Assembly: GCA_034408745.1 (NCBI GenBank)
Contig: JAWXCM010000450.1
Coordinates: 1 to 45,881 of the forward strand
DNA: 45,881 bases
Source: JAWXCM01 sp034408745
GTDB taxonomy: Bacteria; Acidobacteriota; Terriglobia; Bryobacterales; Bryobacteraceae
Reading direction: 5' to 3'
Under the pieces are notes generated by a model that saw only the letters and a list, made by a program, of their open reading frames with translations, had not been told where the DNA came from and searched no databases. The position numbers were made by a program, and so were the translations under genes. Positions 1 through 7,377 of this stretch are shown here, piece by piece (position 1 is the stretch's first letter; each line of letters opens with the position of its first letter).

Positions 1-37
1 CCATGCTAACGTCCTGGCGAGGTAAACGAGCACCACC

Positions 38-730
38 ATGGCGACTCTCAAGCAGATCGAAGCATCCCGAATCAACGGCACCAAATCCCGAGGCCCTGTC
101 ACGGCCGAAGGCAAAGCCCGCACCGCGCTGAACAGCGCAAAGCACGGGCTCTACTCCAAAGCCATAGTCCTCAATAACGAAGACCCCGAAGCATACGCCG
201 CCATGCTGGACGAGTACCTCATCGACTGCGCCCCGGTGGGCAGCCTCGAGACTCGCCTCGTCACCGACATCGTCAACGCCAACTGGCGCATCGACCGCCT
301 AACCGCCTATGAAACCGCGGCACTCGACCTCGAGACCGACCGCATGCGCCCGGAAATCGACGCCTCCTTCAACAACATCGACGAGCCAACCCGGGCCACC
401 CTCGCCTTCAACTCGCTCCTCGCCAACAACCACACCTACGAAACAATCCAGGCCGGACTGCGCACCCAGTACCGCATCCGAGACCGCGCCATCGCGCAAC
501 TCCTCCGCCTCCAGCGCGAACGCAAAAACACGCCCGACCCATCGGCGCTCCCCGCAGCCGCCACACAATCAGCGGAACAACCAGCCCCAGCCGCCGAAAT
601 CAGCACCGTCGGCAACTCGCCCCGACTCGTGAATATCGAAAAGAGCCGGAGCAAACCCGGGGAAGTCCAGTCCATTACCACCGAATCCCCCACCACAAAC
701 CCGGAAAGCAGGACCAGAGGAGAAAAATAG
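38..730 (+). CDS. Conserved hypothetical protein, first gene of a terminase-like cassette
   Basis: 230-residue soluble protein with no signal peptide or membrane segment. The N-terminus (residues 8-40) carries the pattern RINGTKSRGPVTAEGKART followed by SAKHGLYS. I recognise this as a recurrent motif of acidobacterial hypothetical proteins that often sit next to short terminase-like ATPase genes. The middle (60-160) is charged and probably helical, with LETRLVTDIV and ITERINAN-like heptads. The C-terminal 70 residues are Pro/Ala/Ser-rich and look disordered. The next gene starts 30 bp downstream and the ATPase follows that, so the three probably form one unit. The RING-GP-GK segment is basic and could contact nucleic acid, but no function is known to me. 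The first 37 bases of the window hold no feature I can support. Confidence 0.75.
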   Translation: MATLKQIEASRINGTKSRGPVTAEGKARTALNSAKHGLYSKAIVLNNEDPEAYAAMLDEYLIDCAPVGSLETRLVTDIVNANWRIDRLTAYETAALDLETDRMRPEIDASFNNIDEPTRATLAFNSLLANNHTYETIQAGLRTQYRIRDRAIAQLLRLQRERKNTPDPSALPAAATQSAEQPAPAAEISTVGNSPRLVNIEKSRSKPGEVQSITTESPTTNPESRTRGEK

Positions 731-760
731 CCGAAAAGAACGGCAGAAAAGGAAGGCAAT

Positions 761-1249
761 ATGGCCAGTCCAGTCCACACATTTCGGCCCGCGGCGGCAC
801 CGCGAAACTCCGTCCGCGACACGTGTATCATCCAGACCGCTCCATTCTCCGACTGGCTGAAACCGGCGAACCAGCCCTTTCCAGCCGCCACTACCAGCGC
901 CATGAAAAGCAACAACACCAGCAACAGGTATACCGGCCAGATCAGGCCCGGCAATTCAACCAAACGCCGTGACACCGGCACTCCAGGCAGCGCGCGAGTC
1001 CCAGCGACCACGGCCGCCAACACCCCAGCGAACAGCATCAGCACAGACAGCATCCTCACCATACTCAACAACGGCGAGCGCCCGCCGCTCCCCTGGGAAC
1101 TCGAAGCGCAAATCAGCCACATCGAGTGGGTCGTGCTCCACAGCCTCGGAAAGAATTTCCCTGAGGCTTACCAATACATAATGAAAAAGGCGCTCGAACG
1201 CGGTGGGGATAACGAATTAATCGAGATGCTGAGAAGGAAGAAGAAATGA
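761..1249 (+). CDS. Hypothetical protein, middle gene of terminase-like cassette
   Basis: 162 residues. The first 100 are low-complexity (Thr, Ser, Pro, Ala, Asn) and probably disordered. Only the last 60 look folded: PPLPWELEAQISHIEWVVLHSL, then a helical stretch ending in ELIEMLRRKKK. The stop overlaps the start of the ATPase gene by four bases (ATGA), which implies translational coupling. A small helical protein directly before a terminase-like ATPase resembles the position of a phage small terminase subunit. That is an argument from position only, because I see no recognisable DNA-binding domain. The true start could be further in (Met48), since the N-terminal part has little conserved character. 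Confidence 0.6.
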   Translation: MASPVHTFRPAAAPRNSVRDTCIIQTAPFSDWLKPANQPFPAATTSAMKSNNTSNRYTGQIRPGNSTKRRDTGTPGSARVPATTAANTPANSISTDSILTILNNGERPPLPWELEAQISHIEWVVLHSLGKNFPEAYQYIMKKALERGGDNELIEMLRRKKK

Positions 1250-2019
1250 TGCCCAATTATCTCGCCGACCCCGTCCTTTTCGCCATGGGCCTGCTCGGCT
1301 TCTGCCCCGATGCCATCCAGGAGCTCGTCCTCAACCCCAACATCTGGCGCGGCATCCTCAACTGCACCCGCCAGTGGGGAAAGTCCACCATTATGGCCAT
1401 CAAAGCCCTCCATCAGGCGCTCGTGCTCGACGGAACCACCGTGCTCGTCCTCTGCCCAACCACCAAACAGGCCGGCGAGTTCTTCGAAGCCCTCCGCACC
1501 TTCCTCCACGCCGCGGCAATCGAGCCCCGCGGCGACGGTCACAACCACCCGTCCTGCCGCCTGCCCAACGGCTCGCGCATCATCGGCATCTCCTCCCTCG
1601 GCCAGGTCCGCAGCTACCGCAACGTCTCCCTCCTCCTTGTAGATGAGGCGGCCGAGGTCCGCGAGAAAGGCTACAACGCCATCAAACCAGCCCTCGCCAC
1701 AAACGGCGAGTTCGGCGGCAAAATCTGGCTCATGAGCACTCCTCAGGGCTGCCAGGGCTTCTTCTATGAAGCCTGGGCGGACGAAACCGGACTCTGGACA
1801 CGCTTCACCGCCACCGCCGACGACTGCCCCCGCATCTCCCGCGAATTCCTTGCCATCGAGCGCCGCCAGCTCGGCGAAACCCTCTACGCCCAGGAATTCA
1901 TGTGCAAGTTCGTCGATCCGCCCGACTGCTTCCTCAACCGCGAAGACGTCACCAGCGCCTTCCGCAGCGACATCCCGCCGTTTTGGCCAACCATGGGCTC
2001 CGTGTTTCACAACAAGTGA
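1246..2019 (+). CDS. Terminase large subunit-like ATPase, nuclease domain absent
   Basis: 257 residues matching the ATPase half of phage large terminases (TerL), which drive DNA packaging. Visible motifs: a P-loop-like TRQWGKST near residue 45; a second strand TTVLVLCPTTKQAGEF near 65; a Walker B strand VSLLLVDEAAEV near 130, whose Glu would be catalytic; and a coupling-type motif LMSTPQG near 165. The family signature ISREFLAIERRQLGETLYAQEFMCKFVD follows, with YAQEFMCKF the typical end of the ATPase domain. Full TerL proteins add about 200 residues of RNase H-like nuclease. Here the protein stops after VFHNK, so that domain is missing. No portal, capsid, tail or integrase gene is in the window. 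It is either a degraded prophage remnant or a stand-alone ATPase-only member of the family, and I cannot decide between the two from one copy. Confidence 0.8.
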   Translation: MMPNYLADPVLFAMGLLGFCPDAIQELVLNPNIWRGILNCTRQWGKSTIMAIKALHQALVLDGTTVLVLCPTTKQAGEFFEALRTFLHAAAIEPRGDGHNHPSCRLPNGSRIIGISSLGQVRSYRNVSLLLVDEAAEVREKGYNAIKPALATNGEFGGKIWLMSTPQGCQGFFYEAWADETGLWTRFTATADDCPRISREFLAIERRQLGETLYAQEFMCKFVDPPDCFLNREDVTSAFRSDIPPFWPTMGSVFHNK

Positions 2020-2052
2020 AGCCGCCCGTGACGGTAGCCGCTACCTGCCTGC

Positions 2053-2077
2053 ATATAGGACTTGACCGGTCGCATAT
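2053..2077 (+). promoter_or_regulatory. IscR-type operator 1 (25 bp)
   Basis: 25-bp imperfect palindrome reading ATATAGGAC-N6-GGTCGCATAT. It fits the layout ATA-N3-GACY-N5-RGTC-N3-TAT, which is the layout of E. coli type 1 IscR sites bound by [2Fe-2S]-IscR. It lies upstream of iscR and contains the putative -35 box TTGACC, so a bound repressor would block RNA polymerase. A second site of identical length starts exactly 40 bp downstream. Confidence 0.7.
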
Positions 2078-2090
2078 GAGGCGCTACCAT
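2062..2090 (+). promoter_or_regulatory. Putative iscR promoter (-35/-10)
   Basis: TTGACC at 2062-2067, a 17-bp spacer and TACCAT at 2085-2090 form a plausible sigma-70-type promoter (-35 five of six, -10 four of six). The start of transcription would fall near 2097, inside operator 2, so the two operators would bracket the promoter. The -10 box is weak, and acidobacterial promoters are poorly characterised. Confidence 0.4.
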
Positions 2091-2092
2091 GG

Positions 2093-2117
2093 ATATCGGA
2101 CCTGCACAGTCGTATAT
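2093..2117 (+). promoter_or_regulatory. IscR-type operator 2 (25 bp) overlapping the iscR start
   Basis: 25-bp palindrome ATATCGGAC-N6-AGTCGTATAT, the same design as operator 1 and 40 bp further on (about four helical turns). It ends on the first two bases of the ATG at 2116. This location favours 2116 over 2089 as the iscR start codon, since otherwise a conserved operator would lie inside coding sequence. Confidence 0.65.
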
Positions 2118-2586
2118 GCTCAAGCTCACCCGTAAAGCCGATTATGGCCTCATCGCTCTCAAGCACATGGCGAGCAAGAGCGGGTCTGCCAGCGCGCGCG
2201 AAATTTCAGATACCTACGGAATCCCGCTGCCCCTGCTGTCGAAAGTCCTCCAAAAACTCGCCCGGAACGGTTTCGTCACCTCCGAGCATGGCGCCCTCGG
2301 CGGTTATCGCCTGCGCCGAGACGCCAGCAAGATCACGACCCTTGAGGTGATCCGGTCCATCGATGGGCCCATCTTCCTCACCTCGTGTTTTACCGAAGCC
2401 CACGAGTGCGGCCTCGCCGGAAAATGCAATGTCCGCGAGCCCCTGCGCAAAGTACATGAAGAAATCCAGCGGTTGCTGGAAAACATCTCAATCGCAGACA
2501 TGTGCGACGAGGAAGACGCTGTGGCCGGCTGCGGCCCCGGCAGTCTCAAGCTGGAGGCGCTGATCTCCGTAGGGCCCGCCGCCTGA
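2116..2586 (+). CDS. iscR: IscR, Rrf2-family Fe-S cluster-sensing regulator
   Basis: Rrf2-family winged-helix repressor of Fe-S assembly genes. From the ATG at 2116 it is 156 residues, against about 162 in E. coli. It begins MLKLTRKADYGLIALKH, where the family normally begins. An alternative ATG at 2089 has a GAGG seven bases upstream and would add nine residues, but operator 2 lies across that stretch. The helix-turn-helix is around residues 28-55 and the wing GGYRL near 63. Three cysteines, C91, C98 and C104, match E. coli C92/C98/C104, the [2Fe-2S] ligands. E. coli His107 aligns with an Arg here, so the fourth ligand may differ. The residue aligned with E. coli Glu43, which discriminates operator types, appears to be Ser. 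As first gene of the isc operon it very likely represses its own transcription. Confidence 0.93.
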   Translation: MLKLTRKADYGLIALKHMASKSGSASAREISDTYGIPLPLLSKVLQKLARNGFVTSEHGALGGYRLRRDASKITTLEVIRSIDGPIFLTSCFTEAHECGLAGKCNVREPLRKVHEEIQRLLENISIADMCDEEDAVAGCGPGSLKLEALISVGPAA

Positions 2587-2607
2587 TCTAAGGAACACGA
2601 CATTTAT

Positions 2608-3822
2608 ATGAAGCTGCCCATTTATCTCGACAATCACGCGACCACCCCCATGGACCCTCGCGTACTCCAGGCAATGCTGCCGTGGTTCTCTGAGAAGTTC
2701 GGCAATGCCGCCAGCCGCAATCACAGTTTCGGCTGGGAAGCCGAAGAAGCAGTCGAAAAGGCCCGCAAACAGATCGCGGATCTGGTCGGCGCGAACCCCA
2801 AAGAAATCATCTTCACCAGCGGTGCAACCGAGTCCGATAACCTCGCCATCAAAGGCGTCGCGGAAATGTATGCCGAAAAGGGCAACCACATCATCACCGC
2901 CGCCAGCGAACACAAGGCTGTCCTCGACACCTGCAAGCGCCTCGAAAAAGAAGGCTACCGCGTCACCTACCTCCCGCTGAAGGCCGACGGTCTCATCGAT
3001 ATGGACATGCTCCGCGAGTCCATCACCGACAAGACCATCCTCGTGTCCATCATGTACGCCAACAACGAAATCGGCGTCATCCAGCCCGTCGCTGAGATCG
3101 GCAAACTGTGCCATGAGAAGGGCGTGCTCTTCCATACCGACGCGGTTCAGGCAATCGGCAAAATCCCGGTGAACGTGATAAAGGACAACATCGACATCAT
3201 GTCGATCACCGGCCACAAGCTCTATGGTCCCAAGGGCGTCGGCGCGATGTACGTGCGCCGCCGGAATCCCCGCGTGCAAATCACCGCGCAGATGGACGGC
3301 GGCGGTCACGAACGCGGCATGCGCTCCGGAACCCTCAACGTCCCCGGTATCGTTGGACTCGGCGAAGCCTGCGCCATCTGCCAGCGTGAGATGGTGGAGG
3401 AAACCGCGCGCCTCCAGGGCATGCGCGACTGGCTTAAGGACAAGCTCATGTCGGAGCTCGATGAGACCTTCATCAACGGCTCCATGGAGCACCGCCTCCC
3501 GCACAACCTCAACATCAGCTTCGCGTACGTGGAAGGCGAATCCATGCTCATGGGCATCAATGACATCGCCGTATCCAGCGGATCGGCCTGCACCTCAGCC
3601 ACCCTCGAGCCCAGCTACGTTCTCAAAGCCCTCGGCCTCGGCGACGACCTCGCCCACTCTTCCATCCGCTTCGGCATCGGCCGCTTCAACACGCAGGAAG
3701 AAATCGAATACGTAGCCGACCGAGTCATTGAGGTAGTAAAGAAATTAAGGGAACTCTCCCCCCTTTACGAACTGGTAAAGGAAGGCGTAGACCTAAGCAA
3801 AATCCAGTGGACCGCCCACTAA
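2608..3822 (+). CDS. iscS: IscS, cysteine desulfurase
   Basis: PLP-dependent cysteine desulfurase. It converts L-cysteine to alanine and holds the sulfur as a persulfide for IscU and other acceptors. Length 404, identical to E. coli IscS. Visible: the N-terminal IYLDNHATTP signature; His102 in SEHKA, which stacks on the cofactor; Lys204 in TGHKLYGPKG, which binds PLP; and the mobile-loop Cys328 in SSGSACTSA, which carries the persulfide. The C-terminal tail ends KIQWTAH, resembling the E. coli tail that contacts IscU. This is the group I (IscS/NifS) loop, longer than that of SufS. It lies 21 bp after iscR, with AAGGA as ribosome site. It is separated from iscU by 134 bp holding a hairpin and a repeat. 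Confidence 0.97.
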   Translation: MKLPIYLDNHATTPMDPRVLQAMLPWFSEKFGNAASRNHSFGWEAEEAVEKARKQIADLVGANPKEIIFTSGATESDNLAIKGVAEMYAEKGNHIITAASEHKAVLDTCKRLEKEGYRVTYLPLKADGLIDMDMLRESITDKTILVSIMYANNEIGVIQPVAEIGKLCHEKGVLFHTDAVQAIGKIPVNVIKDNIDIMSITGHKLYGPKGVGAMYVRRRNPRVQITAQMDGGGHERGMRSGTLNVPGIVGLGEACAICQREMVEETARLQGMRDWLKDKLMSELDETFINGSMEHRLPHNLNISFAYVEGESMLMGINDIAVSSGSACTSATLEPSYVLKALGLGDDLAHSSIRFGIGRFNTQEEIEYVADRVIEVVKKLRELSPLYELVKEGVDLSKIQWTAH

Positions 3823-3833
3823 ACCCTCAATGG

Positions 3834-3858
3834 CTGTCTGCAAGCCCAGACAGTTTTT
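3834..3858 (+). terminator. Terminator-like hairpin between iscS and iscU
   Basis: CTGTCTG (3834-3840), a six-base loop, CAGACAG (3847-3853), then TTTTT. The 7-bp stem is only moderately stable, so partial termination or mRNA processing is more likely than a full stop, because iscU-iscA-hscBA downstream have no obvious promoter of their own. Confidence 0.5.
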
Positions 3859-3879
3859 GCTGTGAGACAAGGTTTTAAA

Positions 3880-3924
3880 GGGGGGCAGCCCCCCAGGGCT
3901 GCAGACCGGCTTCAGCCGGTCTGG
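3880..3924. repeat. GC-rich hairpin repeat, copy A
   Basis: Two successive hairpins: GGGGGGCAGCCCCCC, then CAGACCGGCT-TC-AGCCGGTCTG (10-bp perfect stem, 3902-3923). The same order (G-run, GCAG, C-run, AGG.CTGC, then a GACC.GCTT.AGC.GGTC hairpin) recurs at 7813-7867 and 25380-25451. All copies are intergenic or at a gene end, so this looks like a REP-like dispersed element. Copy A lies within the isc operon, just after the terminator-like hairpin. Confidence 0.7.
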
Positions 3925-3956
3925 TTCTTAAGATTTAAAGTCAGGAGTCAACGAAA

Positions 3957-4367
3957 ATGGCATACAGCGATAAAGTTCTCGATCACTACAACAACCCCCG
4001 GAACGTCGGCTCGATGGACAAAAGTGACCCGAGCGTCGGAACCGGAATGGTCGGCGCACCCGAGTGCGGCGACGTCATGAAGCTCCAGGTCAAGGTCAAC
4101 CCGATTACCGGCATCATCGAAGACGCCAAATTCAAGACCTTCGGCTGCGGCAGCGCCATCGCCAGCAGCTCCCTCGCCACCGAAATGCTCAAGGGCAAGA
4201 CGGTCGACGAAGCGCTCGCTATCCAGAACACCGAAATCGTGAACGAGCTCAGCCTCCCGCCAGTGAAAATTCACTGCTCGGTCCTGGCCGAGGACGCCAT
4301 CAAAGCGGCCATCACGGACTACAAGAAGAAGAACCCGGTTAACGAACAGGCGACCGTTTCTGCCTGA
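3957..4367 (+). CDS. iscU: IscU, Fe-S cluster assembly scaffold
   Basis: Scaffold on which sulfur from IscS and iron are assembled into [2Fe-2S] and [4Fe-4S] clusters. 136 residues (E. coli 128). Cluster residues visible: Cys37 and Asp39 in APECGDV, Cys64 in FGCGSAIASS, and His106-Cys107. The chaperone-recognition motif LPPVK (100-104) bound by HscA is intact, matching the hscA gene downstream. It starts at the ATG preceded by AGGAG 15 bases upstream. It lies after the hairpin/repeat spacer, so its expression may be set apart from iscR-iscS. The next gene, iscA, is 67 bp away. Confidence 0.97.
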   Translation: MAYSDKVLDHYNNPRNVGSMDKSDPSVGTGMVGAPECGDVMKLQVKVNPITGIIEDAKFKTFGCGSAIASSSLATEMLKGKTVDEALAIQNTEIVNELSLPPVKIHCSVLAEDAIKAAITDYKKKNPVNEQATVSA

Positions 4368-4388
4368 GCTGCATCCGATAAACCTGGA

Positions 4389-4417
4389 CGGCGGACCGCC
4401 ACACGCGGAGTCCGCCG
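4389..4417. other. Inverted repeat between iscU and iscA
   Basis: CGGCGGAC (4389-4396) and GTCCGCCG (4410-4417) can form an 8-bp GC stem with a 13-base loop. No T-run follows, so it is not a classical terminator. It could stabilise the upstream 3' end or act as a processing point within the operon mRNA. Confidence 0.45.
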
Positions 4418-4434
4418 CCCGCCCATCTACGAAG

Positions 4435-4758
4435 ATGATCACGGTAACTCCCAAAGCGGTTGACAAGATTCGCGCAGCGTTCACGAAACAAGGCGTGTTG
4501 GGCGGCGGTTTGCGGCTCGGCGTGTTGGGCGGAGGTTGCTCCGGCCTTAGCTATCAGTTCAAGTACGATCCGAAGCCGCGTGCCACGGACAAAGTCTTCC
4601 AGTTCGACGACGTCGAAGTGTATATCGATCCCAAAAGCTTCGTCTACCTCGACGGCATGACGCTCGACTGGAAGGATTCCCTCATGCACTCCGGCTTTGA
4701 GTTCGACAATCCGCACGCTAAAAAAAGCTGCGGCTGCGGCACTTCGTTTACCTCCTGA
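4435..4758 (+). CDS. iscA: IscA, A-type Fe-S carrier protein
   Basis: A-type carrier that accepts clusters or iron and delivers them to target apoproteins. 107 residues, exactly the usual size. The three conserved cysteines are Cys35 in GGGCSGLSY and Cys99/Cys101 in the C-terminal CGCGTSF. The FVYLDGMTLDW segment is the typical A-type core. It follows iscU in the order seen in proteobacterial isc operons, and only three bases separate it from hscB. ErpA or SufA would look similar; the operon position decides for IscA. Confidence 0.93.
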   Translation: MITVTPKAVDKIRAAFTKQGVLGGGLRLGVLGGGCSGLSYQFKYDPKPRATDKVFQFDDVEVYIDPKSFVYLDGMTLDWKDSLMHSGFEFDNPHAKKSCGCGTSFTS

Positions 4759-4761
4759 ACG

Positions 4762-5298
4762 ATGACCGGGACGCCTGCATTACCAGCGGATTATTACGCG
4801 GTCTTTGGCCTCGAACGCCGCCTGGTGCTGGACGAAGCGGCGCTGCAGAAAACGTTCTATCAGCTCAGCCGTCAGTTTCACCCCGACCGGTTCGCCGGAC
4901 GTCCGCCCGCCGAACAAACGCACGCGCTCGATTTCACCGCCCTTCTCAACGACGGCTACCGCGTACTCCGTGACCCCGTCCGGCGTACCGAATACCTCCT
5001 CAAACTGGAGGGTTTTGACATTGGCGAGCAGCGTTCTAACAACGTGCCGCCGGAACTGCTCGAAGAAGTATTCGAGCTCAATATGATGCTCGAATCCGCT
5101 CCCGATCGGGACGAACTCGAACCGGCCCGGACGAAGTTCCTCGGCATGCAGGCCGAAGCCGATCGGGAAATCGCGGCACTCGGTCGGCAGTTCGATGCAG
5201 GTGGTGGACGCGATACGCTGTCCAGCCTGCGGGGCGTGCTCAACCGCCGCCGCTACATTCAGAATCTGGTGCGAGACGTCGAAAAGGCGCTCGCTTAA
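4762..5298 (+). CDS. hscB: HscB, J-domain co-chaperone
   Basis: Specialised J-protein that brings IscU to HscA and stimulates its ATPase. 178 residues (E. coli 171). The N-terminal J-domain (about 8-75) contains the diagnostic HPD at residues 40-42 in FHPDRF, and a helix with the typical LNDGYRVLRDPVRRTEYLLKL. The C-terminal helical domain (85-175) is the HscB-specific IscU-binding bundle, with PPELLEEVFELNMMLE as its signature. The N-terminal zinc-binding cysteines of animal HscB are absent, as in most bacteria. It lies three bases after iscA and four before hscA, so it is translated as part of the operon. Confidence 0.94.
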   Translation: MTGTPALPADYYAVFGLERRLVLDEAALQKTFYQLSRQFHPDRFAGRPPAEQTHALDFTALLNDGYRVLRDPVRRTEYLLKLEGFDIGEQRSNNVPPELLEEVFELNMMLESAPDRDELEPARTKFLGMQAEADREIAALGRQFDAGGGRDTLSSLRGVLNRRRYIQNLVRDVEKALA

Positions 5299-5302
5299 AC
5301 CC

Positions 5303-7156
5303 ATGGCTACTTTCGATATTGATTTTGGTTCGGCTCAAAAATCGCCCGTCGTCGGCATCGACCTCGGCACCACGAACAGCCTCGTCGCGGTGCTCGACCC
5401 TGCCGGTCATCCAGAAGTAATCCCCGGCCCGGACGGCGGCCGCCTCTTACCGTCCGTAGTGTCAATCGCCGAAGATGGTTCTGTCCTCGTCGGCTACCCC
5501 GCGCAGGACGCCCTCCTCACGCACCCCGAACGAACCGTCTACTCCGCGAAACGCCTCATGGGCCGGGGCAGTGAAGAAATTCAGGACGAGCTCAAACTGC
5601 TCCCCTTCCGCCTCGCCGAAACCAGCGATTCCGTCATTCGTCTCCAGCTTGGTGACCGCACCTTCACCCCGCCGCAGGTCGGCGCCGAAGTGCTGCGCGA
5701 ACTCAAACGCCGCGCCGAAGCGCACCTCGGCGTGGAGATCACCCAGGCCGTAATCACCGTGCCCGCGTACTTCAATGACGCGCAGCGCCAGGCTACCAAA
5801 GACGCCGGACGCATCGCCGGACTCGAAGTCCTTCGCCTGGTAAACGAGCCTACCGCCGCATCCCTCGCCTACGGTCTCGACAAACGCAAAGAAGGCGTCA
5901 TCGCAGTCTACGATTTTGGCGGCGGTACCTTCGACGTCTCCATCCTCCGCCTCCAGGACGGCATCTTCGAAGTGCTCGCCACCAACGGCGACACGCACCT
6001 CGGCGGCGACGACATCGACGATCTGCTTATCCGCATCGCACTCGAAGACATCGCGTCCGAGTGGGGCGAAAGCATCGCCCGCAACCAGGAAGCCGTGCAG
6101 CTTCTCCGCCGAGCCGTCATCCGCGCCAAAGAAGAACTCTCCTTCGTTCCGCAGACGGTCATCAACCTCGAATATCAGGGTCGCCGTTACCAGCGCGAAC
6201 TCACGCGTCAACTCTTCGACCAGCTCATCACCCCAACCGTCGAGCGCACCCTCGGCTCCTGCCGCCAGTGCATCAAGGATGCCGGCGTCGCGGTTGAAGA
6301 CATTGCCGAAGTCGTGCTCGTCGGCGGCTCCACCCGCATCCCGCTGGTCCGCCAGGCCGTCCGCAATCTCTTTAGAGCCGAGCCCCACACCGAACTCAAC
6401 CCCGATGAAGTCGTCGCCCTCGGAGCCGCCGTACAGGCCGCCATCCTATCGGGGGATGTGCAGGACACACTCCTGCTCGACGTCACGCCCCTGTCACTCG
6501 GCATCGAGACCATGGGCGGGGTCGTGTCCCGGCTCGTCCACCGCAACTCCACCATCCCGGCGAGTGCGCATGAGGTCTTCACCACAGCGGTCGACGGCCA
6601 GAAGAACGTGCTCATTCACGTGCTGCAAGGGGAACGTGAACTCGTCAAAGATTGCCGCAGTCTCGCCCGTTTCGATCTGAAGGACATCAACCCGATGCCC
6701 GCCGGAGCGGCCCGCATCGAAGTGCGCTTCCTCATCGACGCCAACGGAATCCTCAACGTCACCGCGCGCGACCAGCGAACAAATCAGGAAACCAGCGTCG
6801 ACGTCAAGCCCTCATACGGACTCACTGACGAGCAGGTCGAGCACATGATCCTCGAGTCCTACGAGAAAGCCGAGGACGACTTCAAAGCCCGTCAGGTCCG
6901 CGAAGCCCGCGTCGAAGCCGATGCCATCCTGCTTGCCGTCGAGAAGGCCCGCCAGAACGACGCCTGGTTCGAACTCACCAATGAGGAGCGAACCCACGTC
7001 GACCTCGCCGTCAACCGCCTCCTGACCGTCTATCATGGCGACGACCACTCGGTGATCAACGACCATATCCATCACCTCAACGCGGCCACCATGAAGCTGG
7101 CGGAGAATATGATGAATACTGCCGTGAGTGGCGTGCTGCGGGGGACAAAAGTCTGA
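5303..7156 (+). CDS. hscA: HscA, Hsp70-type chaperone for Fe-S assembly
   Basis: Hsp70 ATPase that binds the LPPVK motif of IscU and drives cluster release. From the ATG at 5303 (MATFDIDFGSA) it is 617 residues, against 616 in E. coli. An upstream extension in the same frame would run into hscB and is not credible. The nucleotide-binding domain (about 15-395) shows VGIDLGTTNSLVA, VPAYFNDAQRQATKDAG, VYDFGGGTFDVSI and VLVGGSTRIPLV. The substrate domain (about 400-510) includes DVTPLSLGIETMGG, and a helical lid follows. It lacks the long acidic C-terminal tail and EEVD-like end of DnaK, supporting HscA. The stop overlaps the iscX start (TGATG). Confidence 0.96.
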   Translation: MATFDIDFGSAQKSPVVGIDLGTTNSLVAVLDPAGHPEVIPGPDGGRLLPSVVSIAEDGSVLVGYPAQDALLTHPERTVYSAKRLMGRGSEEIQDELKLLPFRLAETSDSVIRLQLGDRTFTPPQVGAEVLRELKRRAEAHLGVEITQAVITVPAYFNDAQRQATKDAGRIAGLEVLRLVNEPTAASLAYGLDKRKEGVIAVYDFGGGTFDVSILRLQDGIFEVLATNGDTHLGGDDIDDLLIRIALEDIASEWGESIARNQEAVQLLRRAVIRAKEELSFVPQTVINLEYQGRRYQRELTRQLFDQLITPTVERTLGSCRQCIKDAGVAVEDIAEVVLVGGSTRIPLVRQAVRNLFRAEPHTELNPDEVVALGAAVQAAILSGDVQDTLLLDVTPLSLGIETMGGVVSRLVHRNSTIPASAHEVFTTAVDGQKNVLIHVLQGERELVKDCRSLARFDLKDINPMPAGAARIEVRFLIDANGILNVTARDQRTNQETSVDVKPSYGLTDEQVEHMILESYEKAEDDFKARQVREARVEADAILLAVEKARQNDAWFELTNEERTHVDLAVNRLLTVYHGDDHSVINDHIHHLNAATMKLAENMMNTAVSGVLRGTKV

Positions 7157-7377
7157 TGCCGAAAATTACCTGGGACCACGTCGAAGACATTGCCATTGAG
7201 CTGACCGAAGAGCATCCCGATCAGGACCCGCTCAAGGTCCGCTTCACCGATCTGCTCAAGTGGATCACCGAACTACCGGATTTCGCCGACGATCCGTCTA
7301 AGTCGTCGGAAGGCAAGCTCGAGGCCATTCAGATGGCCTGGTATGAAGAGTGGAAAGACCAACAGGAGAACTCATGA
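7156..7377 (+). CDS. iscX: IscX, small acidic Fe-S assembly protein
   Basis: 73-residue acidic protein that binds IscS and is thought to tune desulfurase activity in an iron-dependent way. Family features: ITWDHVEDIAIELTEEHPDQDPLKVRFTDLLKWI at the start, with LPDFADDP and a Trp-rich end (MAWYEEWKDQ). E. coli IscX is 66 residues. Its ATG overlaps the hscA stop by one base and its own stop overlaps the next gene by four, so the three are coupled. No ferredoxin gene (fdx) stands between hscA and iscX, unlike in E. coli. Confidence 0.93.
   Translation: MPKITWDHVEDIAIELTEEHPDQDPLKVRFTDLLKWITELPDFADDPSKSSEGKLEAIQMAWYEEWKDQQENS

Noticed and set aside
2089..2115. iscR start at 2089
   Set aside because: It has a GAGG upstream, but would place the second 25-bp operator inside coding sequence and add residues before the conserved family N-terminus. 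Not fully excluded.
5195..5302. N-terminal extension of HscA by 36 residues
   Set aside because: It would overlap hscB for over 100 bases and adds a Cys-rich stretch not found in HscA; the ATG at 5303 gives the family length.
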